This document shows positions 61,461 through 64,000 of a stretch of 64,000 bases of DNA, in pieces. Position numbers and translations under genes: made by a program. The stretch's first letter is position 1; each line of letters opens with the position of its first letter. The stretch is from contig CAXBLA010000002.1 of assembly GCA_963976625.1 (NCBI GenBank), positions 136,945-200,944 of the forward strand. Reading direction: 5' to 3'. This stretch comes from UBA1924 sp963976625. Lineage in GTDB: Bacteria > Planctomycetota > Phycisphaerae > Phycisphaerales > UBA1924. A model generated the notes under the pieces. That model did no database searches, was not told the DNA's origin, and saw only the letters and a program-made list of their open reading frames with translations.

Positions 61461-62863
61461 GGCGACACCTCATCAGATTCAGAGTCCGCATCTGTTTCAA
61501 TCTTTGGGGCTGCCGCGGCTGCCTGAGCCTCTTCAGCCGTCTGCACCCGCATCCCCGAGATCACCTGATCGAGCAGCGACACCACCACCAGCGCCCCCTC
61601 GACCGGCTCGTACCCGGACTCAAGGGCCACCCACTGATCCTCGTTGGGATCCAGCTCGGGCATCATTGATTCAAAGCTGTACGCCACGCGGACGGGCACG
61701 ATCTCGATGAGCCTCGACCCATCTTCTTGCTTGCTTGCGACGAACACCGTGTTAGACTGCACTGCCCGCCGTGGCAAAATCACCCGATCCTGCGGATCGT
61801 GCGTCACCACCCGCCCATGGACGAACTGCCCGGGCAAGAGACGCTCTGGCGAATCCGGGTCTTGATCGACTTCGACAAACACCGTCATCGTTCGGCTCGC
61901 GCTATCCGCCTCGGGCGCGATGCGGGTGATCTGCCCGACCTGCTCGGGCTCTCCATCGGGGTCCTGAACCCACAAACGCACCGGATCGCCGACCTTGACC
62001 CACGCCGACGACGACGCCGGGACCTTCAATGGGATCTCAAGCCGAGACAGATCGACTAATCTGGCCACGGGCGTGCCCAGTCCGGCCCAATCGCCCACGC
62101 GGACATCGACCGACTGGAGTTCACCCGTAAACGGCGCCCGCAGCGCCGAGCGCGACAGGTTCTCTTTGGCGATCCGCTCGTTGGCCTGCTGCGATGAGCG
62201 CTCCGCTTCGAGCCTCGCCCGGCGCGAGGGGATCAGATCGAGCTGCTGCTGGAGCACCGACTGGGCACGCTGGGCCCGGAGCATCGACGCGAGCTTGAGA
62301 TCACGCTCGCCGGCGGACCCAACCCCGCGTGAGATCGCTTCGTCCATACGCTCAAGGTCACGCTTGGCCGCCTGAATCTCTTCGTCGGCGTACCCAACCT
62401 GGTTCTGGAGCTGCTCCTGCTCGACCTGCAAGCCCCCGATCTGGGCCTCGAGCGACTTGAGCGCCTGGCGCGCCGAATCGAGCGCGTTGATGTAGTCTGT
62501 GTCATCGAGCCGAACGATCAACGCCCCGGCTTCGATTCGCTCACCCGCCTCAATCGCCTCTGGGCGTTCGATCACGCGTCCGCCGACCTCGGCGACGATC
62601 TGCGCACTGTTCATGGTCCGCGCGGTGCCGTAGCCGGACCAGAGTCGACTCGCGGGTCGATGGTTCGACTCGATCGTGCGCACAACCGTGGAGATCGCTT
62701 CGGGCTCTTTCTTCTCGCTCTGCGCTTTGGTCGCCATGAGCATCGCGACAATCAGACCGGCGATGACCATCAACACAAAGATCGCCACGATCCGAGGCAA
62801 CACAACCATGTACAACTTCGCGGAACGCTCGGCGCTGGGCCCGGTGGACTTCTTTGATGGCAC
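61457..62863 (-). CDS. RND efflux periplasmic adaptor (membrane fusion protein)
   Basis: A 468-residue adaptor that links the RND permease to an outer-membrane channel. One N-terminal transmembrane helix (about residues 19-43) precedes the barrel-sandwich half-motif ARTMNSAQIVAEVGGRVIER, a coiled coil (about 115-230, SLEAQIGGLQVEQEQLQNQV) and the second lipoyl half ALRAPFTGELQSVDVRVGDW. The start is GTG at 62863, supported by GAGGAG seven bases upstream. Direct CTCTATAAAAG repeats lie 20-45 bp upstream. The tail is acidic. No outer-membrane channel gene is visible in this window. Confidence 0.92.
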   Translation of the reverse strand: MPSKKSTGPSAERSAKLYMVVLPRIVAIFVLMVIAGLIVAMLMATKAQSEKKEPEAISTVVRTIESNHRPASRLWSGYGTARTMNSAQIVAEVGGRVIERPEAIEAGERIEAGALIVRLDDTDYINALDSARQALKSLEAQIGGLQVEQEQLQNQVGYADEEIQAAKRDLERMDEAISRGVGSAGERDLKLASMLRAQRAQSVLQQQLDLIPSRRARLEAERSSQQANERIAKENLSRSALRAPFTGELQSVDVRVGDWAGLGTPVARLVDLSRLEIPLKVPASSSAWVKVGDPVRLWVQDPDGEPEQVGQITRIAPEADSASRTMTVFVEVDQDPDSPERLLPGQFVHGRVVTHDPQDRVILPRRAVQSNTVFVASKQEDGSRLIEIVPVRVAYSFESMMPELDPNEDQWVALESGYEPVEGALVVVSLLDQVISGMRVQTAEEAQAAAAAPKIETDADSESDEVSP

Positions 62864-62883
62864 GGGGTGCTCCTCATCTATCA

Positions 62884-62909
62884 CTCTATAAAAGAGCGCT
62901 CTATAAAAG
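62884..62909. promoter_or_regulatory. Direct repeat with palindromic core upstream of the RND operon
   Basis: CTCTATAAAAG occurs at 62884-62894 and again at 62899-62909, a 15-bp period, with AGAGCGCTCT between them as a 10-bp palindrome. It lies about 20-45 bp upstream of the adaptor start, and the TATAGA of the minus strand could serve as a -10 element. The arrangement may be a promoter with an overlapping operator. Confidence 0.4.
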
Positions 62910-63013
62910 GTTGCCCCGACGCATCCTCCTGGTGCACGCGCCCGAGCCCACAATCGTAGGCCCACTCCCAAGAACACTGGACAGTTTGGTGCAGATGTAC
63001 CGATAACCACTCC

Positions 63014-64000
63014 GTGATTAAGTACATCGGTTCAAAGCGTCTCCTCGTCGATCAGATCGTCTCGCTGTGCAGCATCGCCGCGCCCGAGGGCGGGTCCGTG
63101 ATCGACCTCTTCAGCGGGACCTCGCGGGTCGGGCACGGGCTCAAATCTGCGGGTTTCGGCGTCCTGGCCAACGATCACAACAGCTACGCCCACAACCTGG
63201 CGATGTGCTACGTCCAGACCCACGCCCCGAGCGTACTCAACCAAGCGACCAAGATCATCAACGAGCTCAACGCCATCGCCCGATCCACCCCGATCGACGA
63301 ATCCGCCCCCGCGGGCTTCGTCACCCAGACCTACTGCCTCGATTCGCGCTTCTTCCACCCCGACAACGGGCGACGGATCGACGCGATGCGCACCCACATC
63401 GAGACGCTCAGCCTCTCGCCAGAACTCAAATCTGTGGTGCTCACCAGCTTGATCGAAGCCGCGGACCGGATCGACTCGACCACCGGCGTGCAGATGGCGT
63501 ACCTCAAAGCGTGGGCCCCGCGTGCCCACAAGCACATCGAGCTGCGCCTGCCCAACCTGCTTCCTCACCCGCTCAATCGCCCGTGCAGCGCCCATCGGCT
63601 CGACGCGACCGATGCCGCCCGCTCGCTCTCGGCGGACATCGCGTATCTCGACCCGCCGTACAACCAGCACTCGTACCTGGGCAACTACCACATCTGGGAA
63701 ACACTCGTCCGCTGGGACCACCCCGAGGTCTACGGCATCGCGTGCAAACGCATCGACTGCAAAGAACGCAAAAGCCCCTACAACTCCAAGGTCAAAATCG
63801 CCGACGCCTTCGACACACTCATCGACTCGATCGATACCGACACCCTGATCGTGTCCTTCAGCGACGAGGGCTACCTCGGACGCGATCAGATCGAGCATAC
63901 CTTGGCCAAACGGGGTCCGGTTTTCGTGCTCGATCGCGATCACCCGCGCTATGTCGGGTGCAAGATCGGGATCCACAACCAGAGCGGCAAGAAGGTCGGC
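63014..64000 (+). CDS. D12-class N6-adenine DNA methyltransferase, 3' end outside the window
   Basis: The frame is open from GTG 63014 to the window edge (329 codons). The product begins VIKYIGSKRLLVDQIVSL, typical of D12-class methyltransferases, then SVIDLFSGTSRVGHGLKSAG, the SAM-binding motif I, and LDPPYNQHSYLGNYHIW (from 63647), the catalytic DPPY motif IV. Such enzymes methylate adenine in DNA, either as part of a restriction-modification pair or as a solitary regulator. There is no obvious Shine-Dalgarno before the GTG. Upstream in this frame no better start is visible. The C-terminus and any partner nuclease lie beyond 64000. Confidence 0.85.
   Translation, partial: MIKYIGSKRLLVDQIVSLCSIAAPEGGSVIDLFSGTSRVGHGLKSAGFGVLANDHNSYAHNLAMCYVQTHAPSVLNQATKIINELNAIARSTPIDESAPAGFVTQTYCLDSRFFHPDNGRRIDAMRTHIETLSLSPELKSVVLTSLIEAADRIDSTTGVQMAYLKAWAPRAHKHIELRLPNLLPHPLNRPCSAHRLDATDAARSLSADIAYLDPPYNQHSYLGNYHIWETLVRWDHPEVYGIACKRIDCKERKSPYNSKVKIADAFDTLIDSIDTDTLIVSFSDEGYLGRDQIEHTLAKRGPVFVLDRDHPRYVGCKIGIHNQSGKKVG

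Noticed and set aside
1..64000. tRNA, rRNA, riboswitch, insertion sequence or phage genes
   Set aside because: I looked for tRNA arms and CCA-type ends, transposase motifs and integrases and saw none that I can support.

Overview
The window looks like chromosome from a planctomycete, most likely class Phycisphaerae. I base this on several secreted proteins that end in a paired FFDVSDFLDAF module (the GC-type dockerin of that group), a PEP-CTERM-like tail with an Arg-rich end, a prepilin-like protein with a C-terminal DG motif, a futalosine hydrolase, and an LpxR-type outer-membrane enzyme. The lineage call is inference: there is no rRNA or other phylogenetic marker in the window apart from housekeeping proteins such as AtpA. 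I saw no tRNA, rRNA, CRISPR array or transposase.

Layout. 55-3388 (+): three secreted proteins (one PEP-CTERM-like, two HAF-like repeat proteins with dockerin tails), closed by a strong terminator. 3503-7886 (-): two paralogous formylglycine-enzyme-like secreted proteins flanking a prepilin-like protein and a small GlsB/YeaQ membrane protein. 7944-13583 (-): a surface-polysaccharide cluster with two GT4 glycosyltransferases around a dehydrogenase, N-acetyltransferase and aminotransferase like WbpB/WbpD/WbpE. 13688-18779 (-): three more dockerin-tailed secreted proteins, two of them tandem LVIVD-repeat paralogues. 19152-20684 (-): a solitary atpA. 20912-23016 (-): cdaA-ybbR, for cyclic di-AMP synthesis. 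23146-25235 (+): a NifU-N-domain protein, mutY and a GT2 glycosyltransferase. 25247-31210 (-): purE-purK, a secreted unknown, an LpxR-like protein and acs. 31343-32985 (-): an alpha/beta hydrolase and a cysteine-free AhpD-like protein behind an 18-bp palindromic operator candidate.

33451-38982 (-): a type IV pilus/type II secretion operon in the order pilM, pilN, pilO, PilP-like, pilB/gspE. 39173-44684 (-): futalosine hydrolase, a variant HD-GYP protein, a CaCA antiporter, a lipoprotein and a LOG-family protein. 44817-49472 (-): a very large AsmA-like protein. 49600-51605 (+): radA with a translationally coupled AT-rich unknown gene. 51618-54521: a thioesterase, trmB and two related zinc-ribbon membrane proteins. 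54590-56535 (+): queC-queE-queD. 56659-58062 (+): an HtrA protease. 58074-62863 (-): an RND efflux permease and its adaptor. 63014 to the right edge (+): a D12-class adenine DNA methylase that starts with GTG and runs off the window.

Themes. Much of the window concerns the cell envelope: secreted dockerin-tailed proteins, polysaccharide and LPS modification, pilus assembly, an AsmA-like lipid-path protein, periplasmic protease and efflux. The most unusual element is the cluster of seven dockerin-like proteins in 18 kb. Five of the modules are bracketed by two cysteines. Two, on FGE-like proteins, have lost both cysteines. A decayed remnant of the same module may lie beside atpA.
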